Shown here: piece by piece, positions 35,232 to 44,096 of the stretch
Layout: each line of letters begins with the position of its first letter
How positions within the stretch are numbered: position 1 is the stretch's first letter
Source of the DNA: Mediterranea massiliensis
GTDB lineage: Bacteria > Bacteroidota > Bacteroidia > Bacteroidales > Bacteroidaceae
Assembly (NCBI GenBank): GCA_015060685.1
Contig: SUXZ01000005.1
Location: forward strand, 108,753 to 172,752
Direction: 5' to 3'
Length of the DNA: 64,000 bases
Notes under the pieces: generated by a model
Told to the model about the DNA's origin: nothing
The model's input: only the letters and a program-made list of their open reading frames with translations
The model's database searches: none
Translations under genes and position numbers: made by a program

Positions 35232-36074
35232 ATGACGCTACATAACTCGATTAAATTGTTCGAAGAAAAACGTGTACGCACCGCATGGGATGAGCATCAA
35301 GAAAAATGGTATTTCTCGGTTGTAGATGTAGTTGCCGTATTGACAGACAGCACTAATCCTACCGATTACCTGAAAAAGATGAGAAAACGTGACCCGCAAT
35401 TAGGAGCGTTCGTGGGGACAAATTGTCCCCAGGTAGGAATGATTACGGATAGTGGAAAAAAACGTTTGACATTGGCGGCTGACACTGAGGCTATATTCCG
35501 TATTATACAATCCATACCATCACCCAAAGCAGAACCATTCAAGTTATGGATGGCGCAAGTAGCTTCTGAAAGGATAGACCAGCTTCAAGACCCCGAATTA
35601 TCTATTAATCAAGCCCTAACGGATTACAAACGATTAGGATATTCGGATAATTGGATTAACCAACGACTAAAATCCATTGAAATTCGGAAAGAGCTAACTA
35701 ATGAATGGAAAAAACACGGCTTACAAGAAGGTGTACAATTTGCAACCTTGACCGACATCATTTATCAAACATGGGCCGATATGACTTCACGGGAGTATAA
35801 GAAATTCAAAGGTCTGAAGAAGGAAAACCTTCGTGATAACATGACAAATAAGGAACTTGTTTTAAACATGTTAGCAGAACTTTCGACGAAAGAAATATCG
35901 GAAAGCCGTAATCCTGAAACGTTTAGTGAGCATAAACAGATAGCTCGTGAAGGTGGAGAAATAGCTCGAAACGCCCGAATAGAACTGGAAGAAAAAACCG
36001 GGAAAGAGGTTATATCTTCCTTAAATGCAAAAGATGGATTACTCTTAAATCTAACTAAAGATACAAAAAAATAG
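35232..36074 (+). CDS. BRO-N / DinD-like protein
   Basis: A 280-residue protein with an N-terminal BRO-like domain (WYFSVVDVVAVLTDSTNPTDYLKKM) and a C-terminal part resembling E. coli DinD (FKGLKKENLRDNMTNKELVL and a Glu/Arg-rich end). BRO domains are common in phage antirepressors, and DinD is an SOS-induced protein that acts on RecA filaments. No phage or plasmid genes surround it. It is clearly more AT-rich than aroC and its other neighbours, consistent with transfer. A phage-derived regulator or a defence- or damage-related role are the main options. Confidence 0.8.
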   Translation: MTLHNSIKLFEEKRVRTAWDEHQEKWYFSVVDVVAVLTDSTNPTDYLKKMRKRDPQLGAFVGTNCPQVGMITDSGKKRLTLAADTEAIFRIIQSIPSPKAEPFKLWMAQVASERIDQLQDPELSINQALTDYKRLGYSDNWINQRLKSIEIRKELTNEWKKHGLQEGVQFATLTDIIYQTWADMTSREYKKFKGLKKENLRDNMTNKELVLNMLAELSTKEISESRNPETFSEHKQIAREGGEIARNARIELEEKTGKEVISSLNAKDGLLLNLTKDTKK

Positions 36075-36093
36075 GATTATTCAAATATTTACT

Positions 36094-36124
36094 TTTGCCG
36101 AATGAAATAAACTATCTATATTTG
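36094..36124 (+). promoter_or_regulatory. Consensus promoter of aroC
   Basis: TTTG (36094-36097), a 19-base spacer and TATATTTG (36117-36124) match the -33/-7 consensus exactly. The start point would fall at the beginning of the GAGTTTTGAGT repeat cassette. Confidence 0.75.
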
Positions 36125-36127
36125 TAT

Positions 36128-36227
36128 GAGTTTTGAGTGCTGAGTGCTAAGTGCTGAGTTAACTCACAACTCATAACTCACAACTCATAACTCAAAACTC
36201 ACAACTCATAACTCATAACTCACAACT
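36128..36227. repeat. AACTCAC/T tandem repeats forming a long hairpin in the aroC leader
   Basis: A left half of GAGTGCTGAGTGCTAAGTGC-type units meets, at GTTAAC (36158-36163), a right half of about nine AACTCA(C/T/A) units with a 7- or 8-base period. GAGTTTTGAGT at the left end is complementary to ACTCAAAACTC in the right half. Nearly the whole aroC leader consists of it. Confidence 0.8.
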
Positions 36228-36233
36228 GATTTC

Positions 36234-37304
36234 ATGTTCAATACATTTGGAAATATATTTCGCCTGACCACTTTCGGAGAAAGTCATGGCAAAGGCATTG
36301 GAGGTGTGATAGATGGCATGCCGGCTGGTATTAAGGTAGATGAAGCGTTTATTCAAGCGGAACTTGACAGACGACGCCCGGGGCAATCGGCACTGACCAC
36401 CGCCCGTAAAGAGGGCGACAAGGTGGAGTTCCTGTCGGGCATCTACGAGGGGGTAACCACGGGATGTCCCATCGGCTTTGTGGTGTGGAACGAGAACCAG
36501 CACTCGGCCGACTACGACAACATGAAGGATGTGTTCCGACCATCGCATGCCGACTATACCTATACCGCCAAGTATGGCGTGCGCGACCATCGCGGAGGCG
36601 GACGCTCTTCGGCCCGCGAAACCATCAGCCGCGTGGTGGGCGGTGCGCTGGCGAAACTGGCGTTGAAGCAACTGGGCGTCAGCATTACGGCCTACACCTC
36701 GCAAGTGGGCACCATCTGCCTGGAGGGCGACTATACGGCATACGATTTAAGCCTCATCGAGAGCAACCCCGTGCGTTGTCCGGATACTAAGAAGGCGGAG
36801 GAGATGGCGGCTCGCATCCAAGAGGTAAAGGCGGCCGGCGACACGATAGGCGGCGTGGTGAGCTGTGTCATCAAGGGGTGTCCCGTAGGATTGGGCAATC
36901 CCTGTTTCGGCAAGTTGCATGCCGCCTTGGGCAGTGCCATGCTGAGCATCAATGCCGCCAAAGGATTTGAGTACGGACAAGGATTTGGTGGCATGGAGCT
37001 TACCGGCTCGCAACAAAACGACATCTTCTATAACGACAACGGACGGATAGCCTTGCGCACCAATCGCTCGGGTGGCATACAAGGGGGCATCAGCAACGGG
37101 GAGGATATTTACTTCCGCGTGGCGTTTAAGCCGGTGGCTACCGTGCTGATGGAGCAACCTACCGTGGACAAGGATGGCAACGAAACGGTGCTGAAAGCAC
37201 GCGGCCGTCACGACCCTTGTGTTTTGCCGCGCGCTGTGCCCATTGTGGAGGCCATGGCGGCCATGACGATTTTGGATTACTGTTTGTTAGCTACTAGCGA
37301 TTAA
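36234..37304 (+). CDS. aroC: Chorismate synthase
   Basis: A 356-residue FMN-dependent enzyme that converts EPSP to chorismate, the last step of the shikimate pathway. Signatures are [20 protein letters not shown] at the N-terminus, the basic loop [33 protein letters not shown] and the C-terminal [18 protein letters not shown]. No other aro gene is nearby. It is followed 33 bases later by an M20 peptidase, with AACTCAGA repeats between. Confidence 0.97.
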   Translation: MFNTFGNIFRLTTFGESHGKGIGGVIDGMPAGIKVDEAFIQAELDRRRPGQSALTTARKEGDKVEFLSGIYEGVTTGCPIGFVVWNENQHSADYDNMKDVFRPSHADYTYTAKYGVRDHRGGGRSSARETISRVVGGALAKLALKQLGVSITAYTSQVGTICLEGDYTAYDLSLIESNPVRCPDTKKAEEMAARIQEVKAAGDTIGGVVSCVIKGCPVGLGNPCFGKLHAALGSAMLSINAAKGFEYGQGFGGMELTGSQQNDIFYNDNGRIALRTNRSGGIQGGISNGEDIYFRVAFKPVATVLMEQPTVDKDGNETVLKARGRHDPCVLPRAVPIVEAMAAMTILDYCLLATSD

Positions 37305-37337
37305 GAACTCAGAACTCACAACTCAGAACTCAGAACT

Positions 37338-38687
37338 ATGAAAGATTATATAGCAAAGAACGAAACAAGGATATTGGACGAGCTTTTCAGCCTCATCCGC
37401 ATACCAAGCATTAGTGCAAAACCTGAACATAAAGCAGACATGTTGGCGTGTGCCCAACGCTGGACAGAATTATTGATGGATGCCGGTGCCGACAAGGCGG
37501 TTATCATGCCGTCGGCCGGCAACCCCATTGTGTATGGCGAAAAGATGGTGAACCCCGATGCAAAAACGGTGCTTATCTACTCGCACTACGACGTAATGCC
37601 CGCCGAGCCGCTTGAATTGTGGAAGAGCAACCCTTTTGAGCCGGAAGTGCGCGACGGACGCATCTATGCTCGCGGTGCCGACGACGACAAAGGGCAGGCG
37701 TTTATCCAAGTAAAGGCGTTTGAATATTTAGTGAAGCACAACTTGCTGACGCACAACGTGAAGTTTATCTTCGAAGGCGAAGAGGAGATTGGCTCGCCCA
37801 GCTTGGAGGGCTTTTGCCAAGCAAACAAGGAGTTGCTGAAGGCGGACGTTATTTTAGTGTCGGACACCAGTATGCTTGGCGCCGACCTACCCTCGCTCAC
37901 TACCGGCTTGCGCGGATTAGCTTATTGGGAGATTGAGGTGACAGGACCTAATCGCGACCTTCACTCGGGCCACTTTGGCGGTGCCGTGGCCAACCCCATC
38001 AACGTGCTTTGCCAAATGCTGAGCCAAGTGGTGGATGCCAACGGACGCATCAGCGTGCCGGGCTTCTACGACGACGTGGAAGAGGTTTCGCAAGCCGAGC
38101 GCGAGATGATTGCAAGCATACCATTCGACGAAGCGAAGTACAAGCAAGCCATCGGTGTAAATGCGCTATTTGGCGAGAAGGGCTATAGCACCCTTGAACG
38201 AAATAGTTGCCGCCCATCGTTCGATGTTTGTGGCATTTGGGGTGGATACACTGGCGAAGGTTCGAAGACGGTGTTGCCATCGAAGGCGTATGCCAAGGTG
38301 TCGTGCCGTTTGGTAGCTCACCAAGATCATCATAAGATTTCTCAATTGTTTGCCGACTACATACAAAGCATTGCGCCCGACACCGTGCAGGTGAAGGTGA
38401 CACCTATGCATGGTGGGCAGGGATATGTTTGTCCCATCTCACTACCTGCCTACAAAGCTGCCGAAAAGGGGTTTGAAAAGGCGTTTGGCAAGAAGCCATT
38501 GGCCGTGCGTCGTGGCGGAAGCATCCCTATCATTGCTACCTTCGAAGAGGTGCTGGGCATTAAGACGGTGCTTATGGGCTTTGGCCTTGAAAGCAATGCC
38601 ATCCACTCGCCCAACGAGAATATGCCACTCGACATTATCCGCAAGGGCATCGAGGCAGTAGTGGAGTTTCACTTGAGTTATGAGTGA
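37338..38687 (+). CDS. M20-family metallopeptidase (dipeptidase-like)
   Basis: A 449-residue M20/M28-type zinc peptidase without signal peptide. Metal ligands are in YSHYDVMPAEP (His), RGADDDKGQ (bridging Asp), FEGEEEIGSPSL (catalytic Glu and ligand Glu) and near the end GLESNAIHSPNE (His). A dimerisation lid of about 110 residues lies in the middle, with RDLHSGHFGGAVANP at its start. Members cleave dipeptides or carnosine-like substrates, and some act on N-acylated amino acids. Specificity is not readable. Confidence 0.93.
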   Translation: MKDYIAKNETRILDELFSLIRIPSISAKPEHKADMLACAQRWTELLMDAGADKAVIMPSAGNPIVYGEKMVNPDAKTVLIYSHYDVMPAEPLELWKSNPFEPEVRDGRIYARGADDDKGQAFIQVKAFEYLVKHNLLTHNVKFIFEGEEEIGSPSLEGFCQANKELLKADVILVSDTSMLGADLPSLTTGLRGLAYWEIEVTGPNRDLHSGHFGGAVANPINVLCQMLSQVVDANGRISVPGFYDDVEEVSQAEREMIASIPFDEAKYKQAIGVNALFGEKGYSTLERNSCRPSFDVCGIWGGYTGEGSKTVLPSKAYAKVSCRLVAHQDHHKISQLFADYIQSIAPDTVQVKVTPMHGGQGYVCPISLPAYKAAEKGFEKAFGKKPLAVRRGGSIPIIATFEEVLGIKTVLMGFGLESNAIHSPNENMPLDIIRKGIEAVVEFHLSYE

Positions 38688-38691
38688 TAGT

Positions 38692-38724
38692 TAACTCAGA
38701 ACTCACAACTCACAACTCACAACT
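38692..38724. repeat. AACTCA tandem repeats at the 3' ends of the peptidase and topB genes
   Basis: About four copies of AACTCA(C/G)A with a 7-base period fill the space between the convergent stop codons. Same family of words as in the aroC and slyD leaders. Confidence 0.7.
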
Positions 38725-40874
38725 CACCCAAAGTTCTTCCTAAACGTACATCCATTGCGCCACTCCGAGCAACCATAGGCGGTATTACCTTTAATAATGG
38801 TGCCCTTGCCACATAGCGGACAAGGGGTGCCAACGAGGTTGTCGGGGGCGGTGGCAACGGGTTGCGGTTTCTCGGCCGCCTTGCGTGGGGCACGCTTCTT
38901 GGGCTTATCTGCCGATGGTGTGCTTTTTGCTGTCTTCTTCTCTTTTTTCTCCTCGACAGCCTCTTGGATAGTGATGTGGCGGTTGCTATAATCGGTTTTC
39001 ACTGTTTGCACAATCTCGGCCACCATCTGCTTCATCTCTTCCAAGAATTGCGCGGCACTATAGGTCTTCTGCTCTATCTGGCGCAGCTTCTTCTCCCAAA
39101 GGCCGGTCAGCTCGGCCGATTTCAACAACTCTTCGTGGATGATACCTATCAACTCAACGCCCGTGGGGGTAGCTACCAAGTTTTTACGCTCGCGACGAAT
39201 GTAGTTGCGCTTGAACAGTGTTTCGATGATAGCCGCACGGGTAGATGGGCGGCCAATGCCGTTTTGCTTTAATGCCTCGCGCAGCTCGTCGTTATCCACC
39301 AACTTACCTGCCGTTTCCATGGCACGAAGCAAGGTTGCTTCGGTATAGGGTTTGGGTGGTTGTGTCCAACGCTCAATCAACTCGGGGGTATGTGGGCCAC
39401 TTTCTCCCTTGACAAACGCGGGGAATTGGCGGATTTCCATCTCTTCGTCTTTCTCCTCTTGGGTAGTATTGCTAAACACGGCACGCCATCCAGGCTCTTG
39501 TATCTGCTTGGTAGAGGTTTTAAAGGGTATCTCATCCACCACTCCTTGCACAGAGGTGGTCACCACCTTACAATCGGGATAGAAGGCGGCAATGAAGCGA
39601 CGAGCAATCATGTCGAACACACGCTTCTCCATATCGGTAAGGTTGGTAGGTGCTTGACCGGTGGGGATAATGGCATGGTGGTCGGTGACCTTCGAATTAT
39701 CGAACACGCGCTTCGATTTTGGCAATTTGATACCATCGAGCGGTGCGGTATAGGTTTCGTAGCCGCGCAATCCTTTCAAAATGCCAGGGCACTTGGGGTA
39801 GATATCGTCGCTTAAGTAGGTGGTATCTACACGCGGATAGGTGGCTATCTTCTTTTCGTATAGCGATTGGATGATACGCAATGTATCCTCGGCCGAGTAG
39901 CCAAACTTCTTGTTACACTCCACTTGCAACGAGGTGAGGTCGAACAGGTGGGGCGCATACTCCTTACCCGGTTTCTTCGACACATCGGTGACGGTAAAGG
40001 GCAGCGGGCGGATGCTTTCGAGCAATGCCTGGCCTTTCGCCTCATCGGGGATGGGATCGACACCGGGGTTATCGGCTTCGAGTTGCTTCATCACCTCGGC
40101 GGCATCGAACGTGTTGCCGGCTTTCTCGGCTTTCTCTTTCAGTTTCTCCGCCTCCAACGCCAGCTCTTCATCGCTCTTGCGTATCAGTGCCGAGAAGGTT
40201 ACATCGCGATAGGTGGTTTTCAGCTCCCAATATTGCTTGGAGACGAAGTTCTCTATCTCTTGTTGGCGATTTACGATGAGCGCCAACGTAGGTGTTTGCA
40301 CACGCCCGATGGAGAGTACTTGCTTGTTTTGACCATACTTCATGGTGTATAGGCGGGTGGCATTCATACCCAATAGCCAATCGCCGATGGCACGCGAAAG
40401 GCCTGCCTCGTATAGTGATTGATATTCACCGGCATCGTGCAGCTGACGGAAGCCATCGCGGATGGAATCTTCGGTCAACGACGATATCCACAGACGCTTT
40501 ACCGGGCAATGGGCAGCAGCTTTTTGCATCACCCAACGCTGAATCAATTCACCTTCTTGGCCGGCATCACCGCAATTCACAATCATATCGGCTTGTTGCA
40601 TCAGTCCTTCGATGATGCGAAATTGCTTTTCGTAGGTGGGGTTACTGATAAGCTTGATGCCAAAACGTGGTGGCACCATGGGCAGATAATCCATACGCCA
40701 CGACTTCCAATCGGGGGTATAATCGTGAGGTTCTTTCAAGGTACAAAGGTGACCATACGTCCACGTCACTTGATACCCATTTCCCTCGATATATCCCTCT
40801 TTTTTCGTCTTAGCTCCTAAAACATCGGCTATTTCGCGAGCCACAGCAGGTTTTTCGGCAATGCAAACAATCAT
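38724..40874 (-). CDS. topB: DNA topoisomerase III
   Basis: A 716-residue type IA topoisomerase. It has an N-terminal TOPRIM domain (MIVCIAEKPAVAREIADVL; NCGDAGQEGELIQRWV holds the metal acidic residues), the gate domains, and the catalytic Tyr in TYPRVDTTYLSDD. The C-terminus adds a Lys-rich linker and a zinc ribbon with CPLCGKGTI and YGCSEWRNGCTF. TopB decatenates DNA. Bacteroidales often carry extra TopB copies on conjugative elements, but here it sits among housekeeping genes without transfer genes, so it may be the chromosomal copy. Confidence 0.95.
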   Translation of the reverse strand: MIVCIAEKPAVAREIADVLGAKTKKEGYIEGNGYQVTWTYGHLCTLKEPHDYTPDWKSWRMDYLPMVPPRFGIKLISNPTYEKQFRIIEGLMQQADMIVNCGDAGQEGELIQRWVMQKAAAHCPVKRLWISSLTEDSIRDGFRQLHDAGEYQSLYEAGLSRAIGDWLLGMNATRLYTMKYGQNKQVLSIGRVQTPTLALIVNRQQEIENFVSKQYWELKTTYRDVTFSALIRKSDEELALEAEKLKEKAEKAGNTFDAAEVMKQLEADNPGVDPIPDEAKGQALLESIRPLPFTVTDVSKKPGKEYAPHLFDLTSLQVECNKKFGYSAEDTLRIIQSLYEKKIATYPRVDTTYLSDDIYPKCPGILKGLRGYETYTAPLDGIKLPKSKRVFDNSKVTDHHAIIPTGQAPTNLTDMEKRVFDMIARRFIAAFYPDCKVVTTSVQGVVDEIPFKTSTKQIQEPGWRAVFSNTTQEEKDEEMEIRQFPAFVKGESGPHTPELIERWTQPPKPYTEATLLRAMETAGKLVDNDELREALKQNGIGRPSTRAAIIETLFKRNYIRRERKNLVATPTGVELIGIIHEELLKSAELTGLWEKKLRQIEQKTYSAAQFLEEMKQMVAEIVQTVKTDYSNRHITIQEAVEEKKEKKTAKSTPSADKPKKRAPRKAAEKPQPVATAPDNLVGTPCPLCGKGTIIKGNTAYGCSEWRNGCTFRKNFG

Positions 40875-40893
40875 AAACTATTCTTTTAGCATG

Positions 40894-40901
40894 CAAAGGT
40901 A
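40894..40901 (-). promoter_or_regulatory. -7 promoter box of topB
   Basis: TACCTTTG on the minus strand, exact consensus, 19 bases before the topB ATG. Confidence 0.65.
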
Positions 40902-40922
40902 CAAAATTGCAATTATATTCAC

Positions 40923-40930
40923 TACTTTTG
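40923..40930 (+). promoter_or_regulatory. -7 promoter box of the queA-nudix gene
   Basis: TACTTTTG matches TAnnTTTG and lies 24 bases before the ATG at 40955. The divergent topB box is 21 bases away. Confidence 0.6.
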
Positions 40931-40954
40931 TCCCGAATTTGTCAATACATCTCT

Positions 40955-42718
40955 ATGGAACAAGACCCACGTCACATACGCATCAGCGACTATAACTATC
41001 CGTTGCCCGACGAGCGCATAGCCAAATTTCCGCTTGCCGAACGCGACCAATCGAAACTGCTTATATATAGAAAAGGTGTAGTTACGCAAGATCGCTTCAC
41101 CTCACTTCCATCGTTGCTTCCCAAAGGGCCGCTGATGGTGTTCAACAACACCAAGGTGATTCAGGCACGCCTGCACTTCCGCAAGGAGACAGGGGCGGTA
41201 ATCGAAGTGTTTTGCCTGGAGCCTATCCTGCCCAACGACTATGCCTTGAACTTCCAGCAAACCAAGCATAGCGCCTGGTTGTGCATGGTGGGCAACCTGA
41301 AGAAATGGAAGGGCGAAACGCTGAAGCGCGAAATGATGGTAAAGGGACAGACATTGACACTTACCGCCAAGCGGGGCGAGTGTCGTGGCACCAGCCATTG
41401 GATTGATTTCGAGTGGGACAATAGCGACGTGACCTTTGCCGATATCCTCGAGGTGTTTGGCGAGTTGCCCATCCCACCCTACTTGAACCGCGACACGCAA
41501 GAGAGCGACAAGCGCACCTACCAAACGGTCTATTCGAAGATTAAAGGCTCGGTAGCCGCACCAACCGCCGGCTTGCACTTCACCCCTCGCGTGTTGGAGG
41601 CATTGGGCGAAGCCGGTATCGAGAAGGAAGAGGTGACGCTACACGTAGGTGCCGGTACGTTCAAGCCGGTAAAGAGCGAAGAGATTGAAGGACACGACAT
41701 GCACACCGAATACATCTCGGTGAATCGCTCGACGATTGAAAAGCTGATTGCACATGGCGGCGAGGCCATTGCCGTGGGCACCACCTCGGTACGCACTTTG
41801 GAAAGCCTCTACCACATGGGAGCCTCACTGCTTCAACACCCCGAACTGACCGAAGAGCAGTTGCACGTCACCCAATGGCAACCCTATCAGGAGAACATCG
41901 AATGGCCCGCTACCATCGACGCCTTGCAAGCGTTGCTCGACTATCTGAACAAACATCGCTTGGAAACCCTACATAGCAGCACACAAATCATCATTGTGCC
42001 GGGCTATGAATACCGCATAGTGAAAGCCATCGTCACCAACTTCCACCAACCGCAAAGCACCCTGCTACTATTGGTATCGGCCTTTGTAAAAGGCGATTGG
42101 CGCACCATCTACGACTATGCCCTGGCCAACGACTTCCGTTTCTTGAGCTACGGCGATTCATCGCTGCTAATCTCCTCGGAGTACTCGGAGAAGGAGAACA
42201 CCCCTTGCGACAACAACAACGAAATGTTCCCCTTGGTAGATGAAGAGGGCAACATCTTGGGAGCCGCCACCCGTGGCGAGTGTCACAACGGTAGCCGCCT
42301 GCTACACCCCGTGGTGCATCTGCACGTGTTCAACAAGCAAGGCGAGTTGTATCTGCAAAAACGTCCCATGTGGAAGGATATCCAACCGGGCAAGTGGGAT
42401 ACAGCCGTAGGCGGACACATGGATTTGGGCGAAAGCGTGGAGATGGCTTTGAGGCGCGAAGTGCGCGAAGAGTTGGGCATTACCGACTTCACACCCGAAG
42501 AGTTGATGCACTACGTTTTCGACTCGGTGCGCGAACGTGAGTTGGTTTTTGTCTATAAAACCGTTTACGACGGCCCCATCACCCCCAGCGAAGAGACCGA
42601 CGGAGGCCGCTTTTGGAGCATGGAAGAGATTAAGGAAAGCATCGGCAAAGGCATCCTTACCCCCAATTTCGAAACGGAGATTCAGAAAGTGGTGGAAGAA
42701 TTGAGAATTGAGAATTGA
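40955..42718 (+). CDS. queA: Fused QueA (tRNA ribosyltransferase-isomerase) and Nudix hydrolase
   Basis: A 587-residue continuous frame with two domains. Residues 1 to about 410 are QueA, which transfers ribose from SAM to preQ1 at tRNA position 34 to make epoxyqueuosine: NYPLPDERIAKFPLAERDQSKLL, APTAGLHFTPRVLEAL, LHVGAGTFKPVKSEEIEGHDMHTEY and TNFHQPQSTLLLL are diagnostic. From Met424 (MFPLVDEEGNILG) a complete Nudix domain follows, with the box GGHMDLGESVEMALRREVRE then ELGI at about 486-509. Stand-alone homologues of both parts exist, so this is a fusion with no stop codon between. The start at 40955 follows a promoter box. The Nudix substrate is unknown. Confidence 0.92.
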   Translation: MEQDPRHIRISDYNYPLPDERIAKFPLAERDQSKLLIYRKGVVTQDRFTSLPSLLPKGPLMVFNNTKVIQARLHFRKETGAVIEVFCLEPILPNDYALNFQQTKHSAWLCMVGNLKKWKGETLKREMMVKGQTLTLTAKRGECRGTSHWIDFEWDNSDVTFADILEVFGELPIPPYLNRDTQESDKRTYQTVYSKIKGSVAAPTAGLHFTPRVLEALGEAGIEKEEVTLHVGAGTFKPVKSEEIEGHDMHTEYISVNRSTIEKLIAHGGEAIAVGTTSVRTLESLYHMGASLLQHPELTEEQLHVTQWQPYQENIEWPATIDALQALLDYLNKHRLETLHSSTQIIIVPGYEYRIVKAIVTNFHQPQSTLLLLVSAFVKGDWRTIYDYALANDFRFLSYGDSSLLISSEYSEKENTPCDNNNEMFPLVDEEGNILGAATRGECHNGSRLLHPVVHLHVFNKQGELYLQKRPMWKDIQPGKWDTAVGGHMDLGESVEMALRREVREELGITDFTPEELMHYVFDSVRERELVFVYKTVYDGPITPSEETDGGRFWSMEEIKESIGKGILTPNFETEIQKVVEELRIEN

Positions 42719-42745
42719 GAATTAAAAATTAAAAATTAAACGTCC
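42706..42745. repeat. GAATTGA/AAATTAA tandem repeats at the queA-nudix 3' end
   Basis: Three copies of GAGAATT(G) and three of AAAATTA overlap and follow the stop codon of the queA-nudix gene. The last codons of the gene (RIEN) are themselves encoded by the repeat, showing that the repeat reaches into the coding end. Confidence 0.65.
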
Positions 42746-42770
42746 GAAATAACGGCACAGGTATAGGCAT

Positions 42771-44096
42771 TTACTTGCAAACAAACTTCAGTGTAAAGGT
42801 AGAGCCTACACCCTCTTCGCTCTTCACCGATATGGTTCCTCCATGCAACGACATAATCTGCTTGCACAGGCTCAAGCCGATGCCGGAACCCTTCTGCTTA
42901 GTGGTAAAGAAGGGCACAAAAATCTTGTCTTGCACATCGGGCAGGATGCCGCAACCGTTGTCGGATACGCTGATGAGCAACATCCGTTTCTCTTTCAAGT
43001 AAGAGGTAGTGACTTCAACCACCGGATTGGATTGCTCCACACATGCCTCTTCGGCATTCTTCAGCAGGTTGATAAGCACCTGTTCAATCTGCGATCGGTC
43101 GATAAGCAGCAACTGCTCGTTATCTTCTATGCGATAGCGGTAATCAATCTTGGGGTTATGAAACAGTTTCTTGATGTCGGAGAGCAAGTCGCCCACCTTT
43201 ACATAGGCAAGCACCGGCGACGAAAGACGCGACAACTTCCGATAGTTTTCCACAAACTCGAGCAATCCCTTGCTACGGCGATGAATCACCTGCATGCCGT
43301 GCACAATCATTTCGTTGAGTTGCTCGCCCCGATTCTCCTGTTCCACCCGCTCGGCCAACGTTTCGCTTAGTGATATGATGGGGGCGATGGAGTTCATCAT
43401 TTCGTGTGTCAGCACCCTTACCAACTTTTGCCAGGCCTCCATTTCGTTTTCCTCGAGCAACGAACGTACGTTGGTGAAGCAATAGAGGCGGTATCTGAAT
43501 CCTTTGGTGGTATATTCGGTCATGGTGACGGCCATCTCTTGCGTCACCTCCTCTTTGAAGAGTTTGATAACCTTCACCTCGCCGGCTTGTAGTTTCGCAA
43601 GCTGTTGTGCCACGTTTGGATTGAATTCGTTCAGTGCATCCACCGAATGAATGGCGTGCCCGCACAGTGTTTGTTGGGCAGCTTTGTTCATCCATTGCAC
43701 ATTCTCCTTGTCGTCCACCACCAGCAAAGCGCTATCCACCGTGTCGAGCAGGGTTTCGTAGTATTTATACCGTTCTTGGTTGTCGGCCAGTTGCTCCCGA
43801 TAGTTCAGCACCACCTCGTTGATGTCGTTTCTCAGCTTACTCTCGGTAGCACCTTTCCCTTTGGTAGAGAAACTCAGCGTGAAGTCGTTGTAGCGCAAGC
43901 TCTCCACCAGCCGCTCAATCAGCCTGAAGTTTCGTCTATGCAAGAAGCAGAGGTAATACACCAATACCAAAACCAGCAGTCCCGAGAATAACAGACAGAA
44001 GTATAACTCCTGCTGATAGAGCACGATGGAAGCCATGGAGGCGGCCACCAGCAACAAGGCCACTATTAGGATGCGGTATGTATGGTATCTGCTCAT
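42771..44096 (-). CDS. NtrB-type membrane sensor histidine kinase
   Basis: A 441-residue kinase. Two membrane helices lie at about 9-27 and 32-51 with almost no periplasmic loop between them, then a HAMP-like or linker region, a PAS domain (about 112-205) and the kinase core. The phosphorylated His is H231 in RVLTHEMMNSIAPIISLSETL; N-box IEQVLINLLKNAEEA, G1 ISVSDNGCGI and G2 GSGIGLSLCKQI follow. Short-loop sensors of this type often sense within the membrane or through partners. It overlaps the response regulator by four bases (ATGA) and is translated after it. Confidence 0.95.
   Translation of the reverse strand: MSRYHTYRILIVALLLVAASMASIVLYQQELYFCLLFSGLLVLVLVYYLCFLHRRNFRLIERLVESLRYNDFTLSFSTKGKGATESKLRNDINEVVLNYREQLADNQERYKYYETLLDTVDSALLVVDDKENVQWMNKAAQQTLCGHAIHSVDALNEFNPNVAQQLAKLQAGEVKVIKLFKEEVTQEMAVTMTEYTTKGFRYRLYCFTNVRSLLEENEMEAWQKLVRVLTHEMMNSIAPIISLSETLAERVEQENRGEQLNEMIVHGMQVIHRRSKGLLEFVENYRKLSRLSSPVLAYVKVGDLLSDIKKLFHNPKIDYRYRIEDNEQLLLIDRSQIEQVLINLLKNAEEACVEQSNPVVEVTTSYLKEKRMLLISVSDNGCGILPDVQDKIFVPFFTTKQKGSGIGLSLCKQIMSLHGGTISVKSEEGVGSTFTLKFVCK

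Noticed and set aside
38724..40874. topB as a marker of an integrated conjugative element.
   Set aside because: No mobilisation, tra, excision or toxin genes occur around it; neighbours are housekeeping genes.
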